DNA of 64,000 nt from Paramyrothecium sp. XJ0827 (GCA_020881915.1 JAJFPB010000002.1:434001-498000), one strand, 5' to 3'. Shown: positions 22,774-35,195, numbered from the stretch's first letter. The notes: generated by a model not told the origin, from the letters alone. Made by a program: numbers and translations.

Positions 22774-23743
22774 AACTAGGGCGCCCTTTGTTCCAGCTTC
22801 CAGCTTTAGACGCGATCGTTCGACACGCAGCGAGGGCTTAGTTTGTCGAAAAGATTTGCAAGAAAAGCACGAGGAAGCGACCGTCACGCAAAGAGTTTTC
22901 ATTAATTTTCAAGTCTAATTGACAAGAATAATCTCCAACCGTGCATCCAAAGCTGTATCCACAGAGACCTTGAAGCACACACTGCGTGATGGGATGGTGT
23001 CAACCTAGAAAGTATGAAATGACTAACCCACAATTCCATCAACAAGGTTTCCCTGAGAATAGAAGCGGACGATGGAAGAAATAACGGAAGCCAGCGATGG
23101 TTTAGGAGATGACGTGAGAACGTTCTGATATGCATGAGCCGAAGAGACCCACAATCTCCGACCGGAGATCTACGTTACTAAAGTGTCAACACGAACATAA
23201 CTATACTTGTCTACCAGCGCCAATGGGGGTATAATACCGCTAGACAAGTAAAAGTTTGTTCTGCATTTATTTACTATGCAGCCGAGTACTTGATCCAAGA
23301 CGAAGCTGGATTTCCATCTCGTCAGTGTCTGGAAGGTTCCAGGGTAGGGATCCCCGGACCTGAGGCTCTATTTGACCAAGAATGAGATTAAAAAGCGGGC
23401 CAATGTCCCGTAAAGCTATCACGTACGTAATAGTTTTCTCCTGGAAGTATTGTCCACCGCATTGTCCGGCCGTCGCCGGCCGTCACCGGCCGACTTTCTT
23501 CGGTTAAGCGTGGCAAAGCGTGGACACCAAGACGCTAGTGTCGCAAAAAATTTGACATCAGCAATTCTTTGCCCACTTATTAAAGATTCTCTTGAAGTAG
23601 ACACTGTCAGGGGTAAAAACGCCACAACTCACGGTTCTAGTAGTCAGTCTTGGCCATCGACCTCGACCTGGAAGCATTGCCTCGCTAGATTTTGAGCGGA
23701 CAAGAACCGCCTTGACAGTTTGCCTGAACGCCTGATTCGAGCC
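22774..23743. other. Intergenic with CCGGCCG repeats
   Basis: About 970 bp, mostly AT-rich, upstream of the acetate transporter. It contains three close copies of CCGGCCG around 23465-23493. No gene is supported. Confidence 0.45.
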
Positions 23744-24610
23744 ATGTTACGCGAAAGCACAAGCGAGGAAACGGCGATGCGTATCGACGATGATGGAGAA
23801 TTCAGCAAGGCTTCGACAACAGGATCAGCACAACAGGGTATGGGAGATGCTGGGCCATTAGGCCTATCAGCATTCGCCTTCACCACGTTCGTGATGGCTT
23901 TGTTTAACCTTTCTGCTGGTGGTGGTTCCGTGCCAAACATCATCATAGGCCCAGCCTTGGCCTATGGCGGACTCGGACAGCTGTTGGCTGGCATGTGGTA
24001 AGCAGCGATTTCTTGGTGCATGGAAATTGTTAGAAGACCTGCTCATACCTTGCAGGGATATGGCCGCGGGCAACACCGTCGGCGCAACGATAGCGGCTTC
24101 CTATGGATGTTTCTGGATCTCTTTTGCCATCATCTTGATTCCAGGCTTTCAAATAGAGGCCGCATACTCTAGTGCCGCCGAATTCAACCATGGACTGGGA
24201 TTTTTCATGCTGGTAAGGCTCCAATAGTTCAAGACTTTGAGTCACGGCTAACATGGGTTACTTACAGGGCTTCTTCATATTTTCACTGGCAGTCACTATG
24301 TGTTCAATGAAAGGCACGCTTCCCTTCCTTGTCCTGACCATTCTCGTCAACTTTACATGGCTATTCCTAGCCATTGCAAACTTGTACACAGATGACGCTG
24401 GCCAACCGAACGCTATCTTCAAGAAGCTCGGCGGTGCTTTTGGTCTGCTCGTGTCTTTCACTGCTTGGTACCTTATGTACGAGGGACTCGCAAATAAGTC
24501 AAACAGGTATGACCAAGATTGGATCTGAATAGTGTACATGAACTGACCGTGCTTTGTAAAGCTTTGTTGTACCACCCCAGATCCCTCTAGCGCGGCGAAA
24601 AAGACAATGA
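23744..24610 (+). CDS. Acetate transporter, GPR1/FUN34/YaaH (Ady2-like) family
   Basis: A 232-residue plasma-membrane transporter of the acetate/succinate or ammonium-export AceTr family. Exons 23744-23997, 24056-24212, 24268-24506 and 24562-24610 are joined by introns of 58, 55 and 55 bp, all GT-AG and in phase. After a short hydrophilic head comes the signature region AGPLGLSAFAFTTFVMALFN (the family usually has NPxPLGLxxFA), then YGGLGQLLAGMW, MAAGNTVGATIAASYGCFWIS and six helices in all. The first signature residues differ (AGPLG rather than NPAPLG), which may alter the pore. The last exon is tiny (FVVPPQIPLARRKRQ) and replaces the usual cytosolic tail. Length is slightly below the family norm. 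Substrate is inferred from family only. Confidence 0.88.
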
Positions 24611-25038
24611 TGGGCTCCGCAAATCCAACGGGCTGGGCTCCTAAAGAGACGCTGTCGTCATATAGAATGAATAGAGACTTGACATAGACATTAATACCTT
24701 ATTGGACATAAACATTATGTAATGTAGTCCGGAAGTGATGAAAAGATGGCAATCAGAGAATTCTGCAATAACTCGTGATAAACCAAGCTCATCCCGAATC
24801 CTGCTAGGCGGGAGTCTCTTTTCCATGACAAGCCACACAGAGCCTTGAGCTCCTAAGAATCCATGGGTTGCTTTACCTGAAAGAGATTTGTTAATCAAGA
24901 AATATGGAGTCTTGAGCCCCGTCCTTGATTAATTGAATCTGATAGAGTCCTTTCGAGCAAACAGGGTTCATGCTTGAAATCATAATCGCGTCATGCCCGC
25001 CTTTCTGCAAACTTCGGATGCGGTGGGAATATCGCATC
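24611..25038. other. Intergenic, convergent
   Basis: About 430 bp between convergent 3' ends. Nothing beyond presumed UTRs. Confidence 0.45.
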
Positions 25039-25542
25039 CTACAAATCCAATTTCCAAATTTCACTCGTCAACTTCGGTCCCCAAGAGTCGTGCTCTTCGC
25101 TTCCCACTAGCTTGAATCCCGCTTTGGCATAGACCTTCCTGGCTCCGACGAGAGAGCTCTGCGTCCATAATCCGATCGACTTGTAGCCCACGTCTCTTGC
25201 AAATCGAATGCACTCCTGCACCAGCTTCGACCCGAGTCCTAGTCCTCGCGAGTTCTCATCCACAAGCAAGAGCCGTAATTTTGCCTTTGCCGCGTTTTCC
25301 GACTCTGTATCTTTGACAAGCATGACGCACCCCAGGAACTTATCTCCTTTCTCCGCTATCCAGCAGCGTTCCATGGTTGGATCCAGGTTTTTAATGAAGT
25401 CTGCAGTGATTTGTGCGACGAGCGCTTCGAAGCGTTCATCATATCCGTATTCCTTGAAGTAGAACAAGGCATGTCGATGAACTATCGACCCCATGTCCCC
25501 TGGACGATGCTTCCGAAGTACCAAGGCTTCCGAAGAATCCAT
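25039..25542 (-). CDS. GNAT N-acetyltransferase
   Basis: A 167-residue single-domain acetyltransferase (Acetyltransf_1 type). The acetyl-CoA pyrophosphate-binding motif A is KLRLLLVDENSRGLGLGSKL (R/QxxGxG/A), followed by the helix VQECIRFARDVGY, the strand SIGLWTQS and the motif B region GARKVYAKAGFKLVGSEEHD. The C-terminus ends neatly in EIWKLDL. This pattern is the one also found fused to MarR regulators in bacteria. Here it stands alone and without introns. I start at ATG 25542 (MDSSEALVLRKHRPGD); the frame's upstream codon (25563) is TTG. Target unknown; small-molecule amines or protein N-termini are typical. It converges with the acetate transporter, and no functional link is evident. 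Confidence 0.9.
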   Translation of the reverse strand: MDSSEALVLRKHRPGDMGSIVHRHALFYFKEYGYDERFEALVAQITADFIKNLDPTMERCWIAEKGDKFLGCVMLVKDTESENAAKAKLRLLLVDENSRGLGLGSKLVQECIRFARDVGYKSIGLWTQSSLVGARKVYAKAGFKLVGSEEHDSWGPKLTSEIWKLDL

Positions 25543-26314
25543 GGTAATGTTTGCGTGAGTCAAGGGTATTGATAAACAGATTAATGAGGTAGTTGCTTCA
25601 ATGGTTTCAATTCAGTTGGAGTCCCAACAGTCTTTTTGTATCATTCTGATGTACACTTAACAGGTTCCATTACCTTCTTGCTCCTTGTGTTGCAAATAGA
25701 AAATGTGGGGTCTTTTGACACATGTCAGTGGCAGGGCGCAGCGTAGACAAGTGGCTTTTCTGACGACCAAGGTCGTCCTCAGCTATTTAATCGGCTGGTG
25801 CCACATCTCAGAAGACAATTTCTAGAAGTTTCTATCAAAAGCCCAAGTATGGACAATGGGCAAATATCTGGAAGCACGAAGAAATTGCCAGATAAATTGT
25901 GTTCAAGGATTCATACCATCTGTTGGATCACAATATTCGCCATTTCTTACCTCGGACACATTCAAAGGGCTGTCTATTCAGACGTACATCTCAGAAGCCT
26001 GTTTTGAACCAATTTTCTTTTTCGTTATGGTAGGATTAGTAAACGTCTAGAAGAAGATCTGATGCGACATTTCATTCGACTTTTATTCGACGAGGGCTAC
26101 CTAGTTGTTCATGGATAAATCTTGTTTGTCAGAGATACTAAATCGATCGACATAAATTTCATTAAGTTTTCTTCAAACTTATTCTTTCATGGTATTGATA
26201 TCAACAGACAATGGTATGAATGTTTCGTGTACATGTAGTAGTCAATCTCCCTGTTATCACCAGGCGGGAGAAGTTACATCCCATAAGTCAGTGTGTTCGT
26301 AGATCTTTGTCGTC
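25543..26314. other. Intergenic
   Basis: About 770 bp, AT-rich, between the GNAT start and the end of the glycosyltransferase gene. Short frames only. Confidence 0.45.
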
Positions 26315-28003
26315 TCAAACTTGGCCCATTGTCACCATCTCAGCCAGTTTTGCAGCAGCTTTGTTTCGTCCACCATAACCCTTCGCAATTGCGCTCAGTT
26401 CTTTAGCTCTTTCCCGCAAAGACTCGCTAGTCTTGTTATCAAGAGCCTGTAAAAACCCTTCGGCTAATGTTTCAGCAATCCATATTGGTGCTGTATCTTT
26501 TCCTGGCCACATGCCAACTCCGAGATACTCGACGAGCTGGGCATAGTTGTACAAGTCAAACCATACCGGCAGTATGATCTGAGGCACACCTGCACTGTGA
26601 GGGTGGTTAGACATTCCAACATAGTATTCAAGCTGGATTTAGTAGAAATAGACTTACAGAACGGCCTCGTGAAAGCCGTTGCCACCACCATGGCCTACCA
26701 TTAGAGCAATATTTCCAGTCTCCAGTAGGGATATCGGTTCCGGCTTAAGCCAAGTCTCAACCCTTAGCCTCCCGTTCTTGATGTGATGTTGCACCGAATC
26801 GAGAAAGTCATCTCCATAGTTACTGGTTTTTCGTAACTTCCACAAGACCTGGATACTTGTCCTAGAGAGAACGATATCTATAGCTTTCGCCATAGTCCGT
26901 GCCCTCTCTTCGTTGTATTGTACCAAGGAGCCGAGGAGGATGAGCATTGTCGGCGCTTGCTCCAACCACGTTGCTAGCTCTAAGTCTTGGCTAGCAGCAG
27001 GTTCCGCGTCGAGTACGATGGGGCCACAGAACGTTGTTCCAGGAGGAACACTGAGCGGTAGATTGACCTCGGGAAACGTGGCCAGCAACCACTGGATCCC
27101 GGGCATGCCCATATTGTACCGTGGCGGAGAATTCACACCCTTATCAGCCATGAATTTTGTCAAGAATGCAGGTCGTTTTGCTGATAAAACCCCCCAGATC
27201 ATGCGGATTTGCAACCAGATGTTGGCTGGGATTAATTTCCAAGGTAGAGGATAGGGGAAGCCTGAAGAAGTTCTGTGCAGTCTCTGAGTTAGTTTGGCCT
27301 CTTGTTTTCCATTTCAATGGAAATCTGCATCATTCTGATCGTGTTGGGCCACTCACGCGGGATATTTCCAGAACATCTTTCCCCAAGGTTGATCCGCCAC
27401 GAACAATTCTGTCAAGGCGTTGGGGGAGATACCGATAACACGACGATTACTATTAGATAAGACCTCTACCGCTGGTCGAAAGATTGTGTCTATGACCACA
27501 ACCGCTGGATCAACTTCTTCGACTAGGTCGCGAACAACCTCATACAACTTCCAATTGTCCTCGGGGTCCCATGGGGCCACGGCGTGACCGACATCGCTCA
27601 CGGCCTTCTCTACCCCTGTCAGGCCGGGGGGTGATATAAACTTGTCCCACGTTCCGCCCGGCGGAAGGAAAACGGACATCAATGCCGGTCCCGGCAGTTC
27701 ATGCCATACAATTCCCTGCGAGGCTGGGTTTCTTGCCCGAGTTTGCGCTGAGACCTTCGAGATCTTCTCTCTCAAGCTTGCAAATGAAGCATAATGAAGT
27801 TGAATTGTGGAATGGTTCTCCAGAAGAGCGTAGGCTGTTGCAACATGAACGTTTGAGAGGCCCGAGAACTCGGTTGTTAGAAAGAGAACTGTGTTGTTTT
27901 GGCCTATCCGATGCGGAATCTTTTCTGGACCTTGTCTCCGAGATAAGAGTACAGCAACAAAAGCCAGAAAAATGGGTAATCCAAAGAAGAGTCTTCGCAT
28001 CAT
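26315..28003 (-). CDS. UDP-glycosyltransferase (GT1 family)
   Basis: A 513-residue transferase that moves a sugar from a UDP-sugar to a lipid, sterol or small molecule. Exons are 27357-28003, 26658-27272 and 26315-26594. The introns are 84 and 63 bp, the first with a clear CTAAC before its acceptor. The N-terminus is a signal or anchor (MMRRLFFGLPIFLAFVAVLL), so the protein is membrane-bound or luminal. The C-terminal donor-binding motif reads GHGGGNGFHEAVLAGVPQII then PVWFDLYNYA, matching the PSPG-like HGG-EAxxxGVPxxxxPxxxDQ with Tyr in place of the usual Gln. A TATAAA element on the minus strand at 28084-28089 lies about 80 bp upstream of ATG 28003. The frame start at 28024 is TTG. Acceptor unknown. 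Confidence 0.9.
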
Positions 28004-30627
28004 GGCAACTGTAAATGTAGACAATTATATTTTGAAACCTATCGTGAACTATCAGCGATCTTGGTGGTTAGTCGTGGGCCGACTTTATATTCACTCTTTT
28101 TCATACTTCTCCGAGCACGGAATGACGGCCACGCTGATCGCTGACTCTCACTGCATGCCACGTACAGTATGCAACATTGTCTGATATGCAGATGCACCTG
28201 GTCAGACGGAGGTATAACCGCCATATCACTGGTTGACAATGCCGCTAATGCTGTTTGTATCACCTTGGTCATAAATCAAGAGGCTCTTCGTTAAACGACA
28301 CCCCGCCACCCCATTTTTTTCCAAATACCCTGTCAGTAAGCAGCATCAAACAGGCCCAGTTCTTACAGTGGTGGTCTGCATACAAGAATCTTACTGGTTT
28401 ATCAGATCAATCGGCGGAAATGATTGCCTAATACAGATTGAAGCCAAGGCAGCATCATCCGAAGACATGTCCGGTAATTATGCCTATCTCGCAGGACGCT
28501 TGACAGACAACCAAGGTTTAGCCTAAGAGGTTCGGGGGTTGCGTCACCTTCTCAAGTATGAACAATATGCATTTGAGCTCGGAGATATAATCTGACACGG
28601 GCTTTTGTCTGCTTTCTCTTTCACGTTCTGGCTTCCGAGATATCTAAGATTATGCTAGTTGATTTCTTAATGCTCTTATCAGTCTTTTCTCCTTGGCAGG
28701 GTATTAATGATGACTGCATCTTCGACTTCCTAAACAGCCTCATCATGAACTGAACTAAATAGCTCAGATTAAAACAGAAATGTTAAAACACATGCAATTC
28801 GATTATAATAGAGATATATTAATCTGATTTGAAGCATTCTTGTAGAGAATCAATGTGGTAAGGAAGTGGCTGGGTTTGGGCCGGCTTCGTCGGCTTGGAT
28901 TTTCTTTATCTAGCTGCACCAATGCATTAACTCCGCCTTGTCTCCGGGGAAGCAGGGTTATGGCGCTAAGGCAAAGTCCCAAATGGGCATATCTCAGCCA
29001 AATTCAGACGAGAACAGATGGTTATGCCTTCTATTTCATCGCACCTTAAAGCCCGCTGTACTCTCCCGTCTTGATCTAAGGATACATGTGTCAGGCGCCT
29101 GCAAGTTTTATTCGAGTTTATTCCCAAGCCCTATTAACTAACCGAGAGGTGTCTGGTTGTCTTCTCGTTAGACTGATTGTGCAGGAACGTTCAGTCAACA
29201 TCCAGGTGTTTCCTCCCGGGTTGACTAAAGTGAAGTACTGCTTGTTCGACTTATGCATGGCTAGAGATTATGTGGGGATTTTTGTTGCCAAGTAGTTCTT
29301 CCAGTCTGCTTCATGTAGGTAGCCTCCGTTGCGCGATACTACGCATTAATGAACGTCTATGAGTTGCCCATCTCCATAATATTCGAAAATATGGATGACA
29401 ATAAGACTTCTCCTATTGGTTGTTCTTGAAAAGGGAAAAACTAAACAGTCACGGACTTTAAGCACGGAGGGGAAGCAAAGGCTTGCTTCATGTTTATCAA
29501 GCAGAAATATCTGAAGGATGCAGGTCCTGCAACACACAAGACTGATCCTGCAGGCCATCACTAACGGTCACGCCGCCAGATTGAGATAGGCGCCCTTTCG
29601 AGTTGACATTTTCGACTGTTCACGCCTGAAGAACGGCAAAAACGACAAGATTGCTATGGAAATTTAATGGCAGAAAATTTTAATGTGATTACAGTCTTAA
29701 ACGCTGTATCTTCCAAATTTCCGTGGTGCGTTCTGGGAATTTTTTGTGCAAATCTCCGTCCATAATCTTCTTTCACTTTGGGGTTTCTGGAAGGCATGCC
29801 TCAATTGAGGCCTCATCTCATCCAAACATAAATGGAATCACCCTTATAATATTGCTTTATTAGAGTTTTTCAAGTGAAGCCAATGCTCCAACCCCGGTCC
29901 ATGAGTGCCGGACCTTAATCAATTAAAGTTCTTACCAAAACTGATCTTCTATGGCCGGTAATTTCGGCGCGCTCGTTAGTGGATCACGACGCGTCATTTC
30001 TCCAGCTCTAGATCAACAATAAAATTAGGTTGATAGGACCCGCAAGACACTCATAGTATTATGTGGCCCTGAGACGGAAGAAGATAGTTTCCCGCTCGCT
30101 GATTAATGAGGGAGATGGCCTCTGGGAATCTTTGTTATTATCCGTGTATTGCGTATCAATTACACGTGGCGGTTATTCTCTTATTGGAGTGCATTTTCCA
30201 AGGCACGCAAGCCAAGCTGAACTCAGCTTTGCGTCGATTATCTCAATCAGGCATCAAGACTCGTTAGTTGTCAGCCACAAGACATGCACAAGATACCAGC
30301 TCCATGGTTTCGGGGTGCGGGCTGACAGGAGATGCAGGGCGCAGCTTACCCTTGGCGCAGCGCTAACTAGAATGTGCTCGGTGCATTTCCTTCGGAATTG
30401 AACTAAAAAGTCACACAAGACCATGGCTTGGAAATTGTATGCTTTTGTTCGGACGCAGTCCGGTTTTCTGTTATAAATGCACGTGCATCACATCCTCCAG
30501 CGCTGTCCGAACTTGATGCTCCTTTCTAGCCAAGCTGCCAAAGACGTCCAGCCCAGTAGCGACTCATTCATTTTCGGTCACTCCTTCAGAACTTCTTTTT
30601 GTTGACTCCTAACCCTTCAGTTTCATC
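28004..30627. other. Longest gene-free stretch
   Basis: About 2.6 kb between divergent genes, AT-rich. I read both strands and found only short frames without domains. No long repeats or transposon ends are visible by eye. A TATAAAT box at 30472-30478 belongs to the FAD oxidoreductase. Confidence 0.45.
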
Positions 30628-32001
30628 ATGCGTTCTCATATACTTCTTCTGAGCGCGGTGGGCATAACAACCGTCAACGCGTCACCTGTCGATCGGTCGT
30701 GCCCTGCGATAATAGAGCGTGACGTCCTCGTCATCGGAGGTGGAGCAGCTGGGGCATATGCAGCTGTACGCTTGCGCGATCAAAACAAGTCGGTTGCCGT
30801 GGTTGAGCTCACGGATAAGCTTGGCGGGCATGTCGACACCTTTTACGATCCTGCCACCGGAGCCCCCGTTGAGTACGGCGTTCAGGCCTATCTTCCAAGC
30901 AACCTGACAACAAATTTCTTCGGGCGATTCGGCGTGCCATTGCAATCAGTGCCCCAGTCTGTTCCTTTCCCAAATGTTGTTGCCGACTTCAACACTGGAA
31001 CCGTCCTAGAGGGTGTGGAGGCGCCAGATCTTACCCAGCTTATGGAGCCGCTCATGCAATACGGGGTAGCAGCGGCGCAGTTCCCATTTTTGGCTTCTGG
31101 TGCCTATGATCTTCCTCCTGAGGTCCCGACCGATCTTCTCTTGCCATTCGGACAATATGTGGCCAAATATAATCTCACTGCTTCAATCCCTGTGGTTTGG
31201 ACTTTTGCGCAGGGCGTCGGGAACCTGCTTGAGGCTACTACTTTATACGTGCTTCAGAATCTTGGTCTCTCCCACCTGCTCGGCTTGCAGGCTGGATTTC
31301 AGTTCGCCCCCAGTGGCAATCAAGTTGTCTATGACAAGGCTGGGGAGCTTCTGGGCAATGACGTTTTGTATTCCAGCGTTGTGACTGAATGCACGCGTTC
31401 GGAGAAGGGCATCAGGGCCGTAGTCAAGACGCCCAATGGCAGCATTATCGTCAAGGCCAAGAAGCTGCTCATCACCATTCCTCCCACGACGAAAAACCTG
31501 CAAGCATTCAAACTTGATGAGGCAGAGACTTCGGTGTTCAGCCAGTGGAAGGATGTTCCGTATTACGTCGGCCTTGTCTCTGGTTCCACTCTTCCAGCCC
31601 TTACCAACTTCCTGAATGTGGACCCCACGACTCCAGATAGCCTTCCCCGAACCCCTCTGGTCTGGCGATTGGAGACAGTTGGCGTGCCTGGATATCAGAC
31701 TGTGAAAGTGATTGGGGAGCCCGACTCAATTGCTGCCCGCAATCAGGTGGAAACGGTTGTGAAAGGGCTCGAAACGGCACTGACAGGGGGCGCATCTGGC
31801 ACTGTAAAGGTTGAACCATGGCAACAACACAAGGACTTGCAGCTTCATGTGTCTCCTGAAGCTATCAAAGATGGATTCTATCATGATCTTTACGCCCTTC
31901 AGGGGCGTAGTCATACTTACTACGCTGGCAATGCCTGGTGTTCTGATTACTCCCCATTGATTTGGGCTTTCCTGGAGCAAAGGATCTTGCCTCTTCTCTG
32001 A
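30628..32001 (+). CDS. Secreted FAD-dependent oxidoreductase (amine-oxidase-like)
   Basis: A single-exon, 457-residue flavoprotein. A signal peptide (MRSHILLLSAVGITTVNA) leads into the mature N-terminus. The Rossmann FAD motif is VLVIGGGAAGAYAAVRLR, with the second-strand acid in VAVVELTDKLGGHVDTF; the GG-H pattern is typical of amine oxidase/phytoene-desaturase-like proteins. A C-terminal FAD contact (YYAGNAWCSDYSPLIWA) closes the domain. Fungal relatives include beta-cyclopiazonate dehydrogenase-type enzymes that oxidise C-N or C-C bonds, so an oxidative role on a secreted or vesicular substrate is inferred. A TATAAAT box lies about 150 bp upstream. Several NxS/T glycosylation sites (for example NLTTN, NLTAS) fit secretion. 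Exact reaction unknown. Confidence 0.9.
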   Translation: MRSHILLLSAVGITTVNASPVDRSCPAIIERDVLVIGGGAAGAYAAVRLRDQNKSVAVVELTDKLGGHVDTFYDPATGAPVEYGVQAYLPSNLTTNFFGRFGVPLQSVPQSVPFPNVVADFNTGTVLEGVEAPDLTQLMEPLMQYGVAAAQFPFLASGAYDLPPEVPTDLLLPFGQYVAKYNLTASIPVVWTFAQGVGNLLEATTLYVLQNLGLSHLLGLQAGFQFAPSGNQVVYDKAGELLGNDVLYSSVVTECTRSEKGIRAVVKTPNGSIIVKAKKLLITIPPTTKNLQAFKLDEAETSVFSQWKDVPYYVGLVSGSTLPALTNFLNVDPTTPDSLPRTPLVWRLETVGVPGYQTVKVIGEPDSIAARNQVETVVKGLETALTGGASGTVKVEPWQQHKDLQLHVSPEAIKDGFYHDLYALQGRSHTYYAGNAWCSDYSPLIWAFLEQRILPLL

Positions 32002-33097
32002 GAAGAATTAATGTCAAACCGCGGGAACACAGAGATTGGCTTCATTCTAATTCATTTCTAATTCAGTAATTATTAGTTCAGTTCACCGATTAAATCAGGG
32101 TGCAAAAGAAAGAATACTTAGCACTCCATTACCTTCCCTCCACTATCCATAAGGCAACACCTGCGATCTTGTGACAATCACCACGGATGCAGTTGCGCAG
32201 GCTAGGCAATTCAGGAAAGCCCTAATTATAGGGCCAGAGGCACTAAGGCATACATCGATCGATACGAAATCTTTGTCTTTATGGCTTCTGATCCTTCCGC
32301 CATCTACTGTGTGTCGTCCAATCGTGTCGCTGCCAAAGGAGCCGAGAATTGAAACATTATTGAACATGGATGCATTCAATACCCGGGCCCAGATACCCGT
32401 GGTCCGCTTACTACTACCGAAGTACCAGCGGCGTTGATTAGGGAGCGGAAGAACGGACGTCATAAATTTCGGCTCCAAAAATAGCCCAATCCTTCACCCT
32501 TGGTTAATTTCACTAATGCAAAGCATCCCTTGAACGGGCAGAAGCAGTGGAGATCTACCGCGTAGGGTTGCAGCCCACCTTGGTGTTTATGTAAATCTGC
32601 CTCTTTCATGGCCTATTGACGATGCCGGCTGGAAGTACCTTGTTGTTGATGCTCAAACGTTTGGAGAGCTTCATGCTTGCTTCCAGTTCGTGACACAGGC
32701 CCGCGGTTATCTTTCTTCATGCTACACGTAACAGTCGAAATAGGGGCAGAAAAGAGGCGCAGTTGCGGCAACTCATCTCATTGACTGCATTGGGAATTTA
32801 GCGGAGCCGTCATGCAAAACAAAGGCGCAGATACTGAGGGAAAGGAGACAATCGTACTACGGCCTATCATATCCACTCTAGAGATGTGCGCCAAGTGACC
32901 GTGCGTCACACCACCTGACTCCAGGAGCGAAACAGCGCGCCCGTTTGCCGCATTAGGCTCGTCAGTTCGGGGTTGCATTTGCCATAGAGTTGTATTAATA
33001 TCAAGGCTCTAGCTCTGAAAACCTTCACATCGTCCTCATACCAACCGTGTTCATTCAGAGACCTCATTTCAAAGACCTATTTTCTAATTCCAGCAAC
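32002..33097. other. Intergenic, GH12 promoter
   Basis: About 1.1 kb. Short opposing frames near 32143-32478 are not gene-like. The last 300 bp is the likely promoter of the GH12 gene. Confidence 0.45.
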
Positions 33098-33942
33098 ATG
33101 AAGGCTGTTGCTTTCCTTCCCCTCTTTTCAGGCCTGGCATGCGCCCAAGAATTGTGCAACCAATTCGGTTACCACGCCGGCTTCGGCTACGAGTTCAACA
33201 ACAACGTCTGGGGCCAGAGTTTCGGCCAGGGCTCGCAGTGCACCTACGTTGATAAGGTCGCCTATGGTGGCGTTGGTTGGCGTAGCAAATGGTCCTGGTC
33301 CGGTGGTGAGCACAACGTCAAGTCGTATCCCTACTCGGGACGTCAGCTTCCCAACAAGCGAATTGTCAACTCTATTGGCAAGCTGCCGAGCACGGCTACA
33401 TGGAACTATGCGGGAAACAACATCCGTGCCAATGTCGCCTACGACTTGTTTACGGCTGCGGATCCAAACCATCCTACTAGTAAGGGAGAATACGAGCTGA
33501 TGATCTGGTGAGTATATTGGGCTGCTGTGGGCATGTTTTTGGACCAGAACACGTACTAATTACCGTGTGATGTCACAGGCTGGCAAGAATCGGCGGCGTC
33601 TACCCCATCGGTCAGTCGGTTGGCTATGTCACGATCGAAAATATGCCGTGGGAGCTGTTCATCGGCCAGAATGGCGCCATGAAAGTCTTCAGCTTCATTG
33701 CCCCCAACCAGCGCAACTACTACAGCGGAGACGTCAAAAACTACTTCAATTATATTCGCGATCACCACGGCTTCCCCGCCAACAACCAGCACCTTCTTAG
33801 TGAGTATTTCCGAACTTAACCCAACCCATGAGAGCAATGATTTAACGGAATGCCTCTTCTAGCGTACCAATTCGGAACCGAGCCCTTCACTGGCAACGAT
33901 GGCACTTTCACTTGCGAGAACTTCTGGGCTGAAGCCTGGTAA
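33098..33942 (+). CDS. Secreted endoglucanase/xyloglucanase, GH12
   Basis: A 236-residue extracellular glycoside hydrolase family 12 enzyme that cuts beta-1,4-glucan or xyloglucan chains with retention. Exons are 33098-33507, 33579-33799 and 33863-33942; introns are 71 and 63 bp, both in phase. The signal peptide is MKAVAFLPLFSGLACAQ. GH12 marks include NNVWGQ, GGVGWRSKWSWSGG and VKSYPYS. The nucleophile Glu is at about residue 133 in YELMIW, and the acid/base Glu at about 217 in FGTEPF. The first intron falls immediately after the nucleophile strand, as in many GH12 genes. No cellulose-binding module is attached. Length is normal, so it should be active. It fits the pectate lyase as part of a cell-wall-degrading set. 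Confidence 0.95.
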
Positions 33943-35195
33943 ATTACTGGCTTAGCGACGCGTTCGCATGGTGAAAAGGAGTTTGAGACTTATCAGTCTT
34001 TATTTTGTACAATATTATGTGGCGCCTTCCTCATGGAAATGTTGAGAGGTTGCCCTGTGTATCCAGCGATATTTTTTCTGTCATACATCCTTTGAAGCGA
34101 ACATAGAATAAAGCTTGATTACATTCAATAAGAGCTTTCGAGACATTCGTGACCCAGTAGAGGTTCTAGAAGCCTGCATGCGACTCGGCTTCTAGCATTG
34201 AGCAGGTCAATTTGATCATCCAAACCGAGATAAGCCTAACTGTTATTCACGTGCAGCCTGTTACTCTTAGTTACCCTAGAGCTGGTCGGTAAATGTGGAT
34301 TCTGATTTAGTGATCAACCAGGCTGTTATACGTAGTAAGATAGGGCCGTTATCACTTCATGCAAAGTATTTATTCGCACAGTGGTTGGATGAGTAAGTTT
34401 GATCATCAAGCACTCTGCTGGGGCTGTTTGTTGGTGTTCTGTTGTGTTGCCTTACACTTTCGTCTTCCTGTGGAACCAACCGCAACAGTCAATGGCAGCA
34501 TACCCAGACCGCCACGGCAGGCTAAACAATTGCGCCAAGGAAGACAAATAAGGTTCATGCTATTCTAATAAATAGCCTTGGTGCCAAGTTTCCAATATTG
34601 ACTTGTCGAGGACTGCGTTTGCACCACCCATCAGAACAAGCACAGGAGACCTTGCTTGTTGCAGTGACTCCTCGGAAGCCCTCCGTGTGTGCTGCACGAT
34701 ACCTAAAGAAGCAGGGGCCCTGAAAATACGAAATGTGGCGCTGTAAATGGGAATGATCTGAAGTTGTGGTGCTAAAACGACAGGGTTTGTAGCCCCCGCC
34801 AAGGGTAATTCAATGAAAAATCTGGGAATGCCCCTGCAATGACGACACATTGTTCTTAGAAGCTTCAAGTATTGACCTAGGGCTGTCTAAAAAGACCCTT
34901 CTCAGCCACGGGCACCAACACAATCTTGACCAAGATCGTCCAATCTTACCAACAAGCAGTGGGATTTTGGCGACCCTTGGGTCTGATGTCACACCCAGGG
35001 TCCAATTTGTGCATTTCACGTAGAAAAAACCGCTCGAATGTGAGGTTTACGTCACAGCCAAGCCTGTCCACCTGCCAACACTTAAATGTCAAGTAGACCG
35101 AGCCTTCATGAAGACTGCATTTTACGCCGCCACAACCATTTTACCTCCAACAGTGAAAGTTTCTCACGTGCCACAGCGATATATCAATCATCACG
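33943..35195. other. Intergenic
   Basis: About 1.25 kb. Frames at 34359-34568 (+) and 34560-35019 (-) show no domain. Nothing else seen. Confidence 0.45.

Noticed and set aside
4037..32001. Secondary-metabolite cluster (P450, acyltransferase, SDR, glycosyltransferase, FAD oxidase)
   Set aside because: The genes are spread over 28 kb with pseudogenes and unrelated genes between, and no polyketide, peptide or terpene synthase is present.
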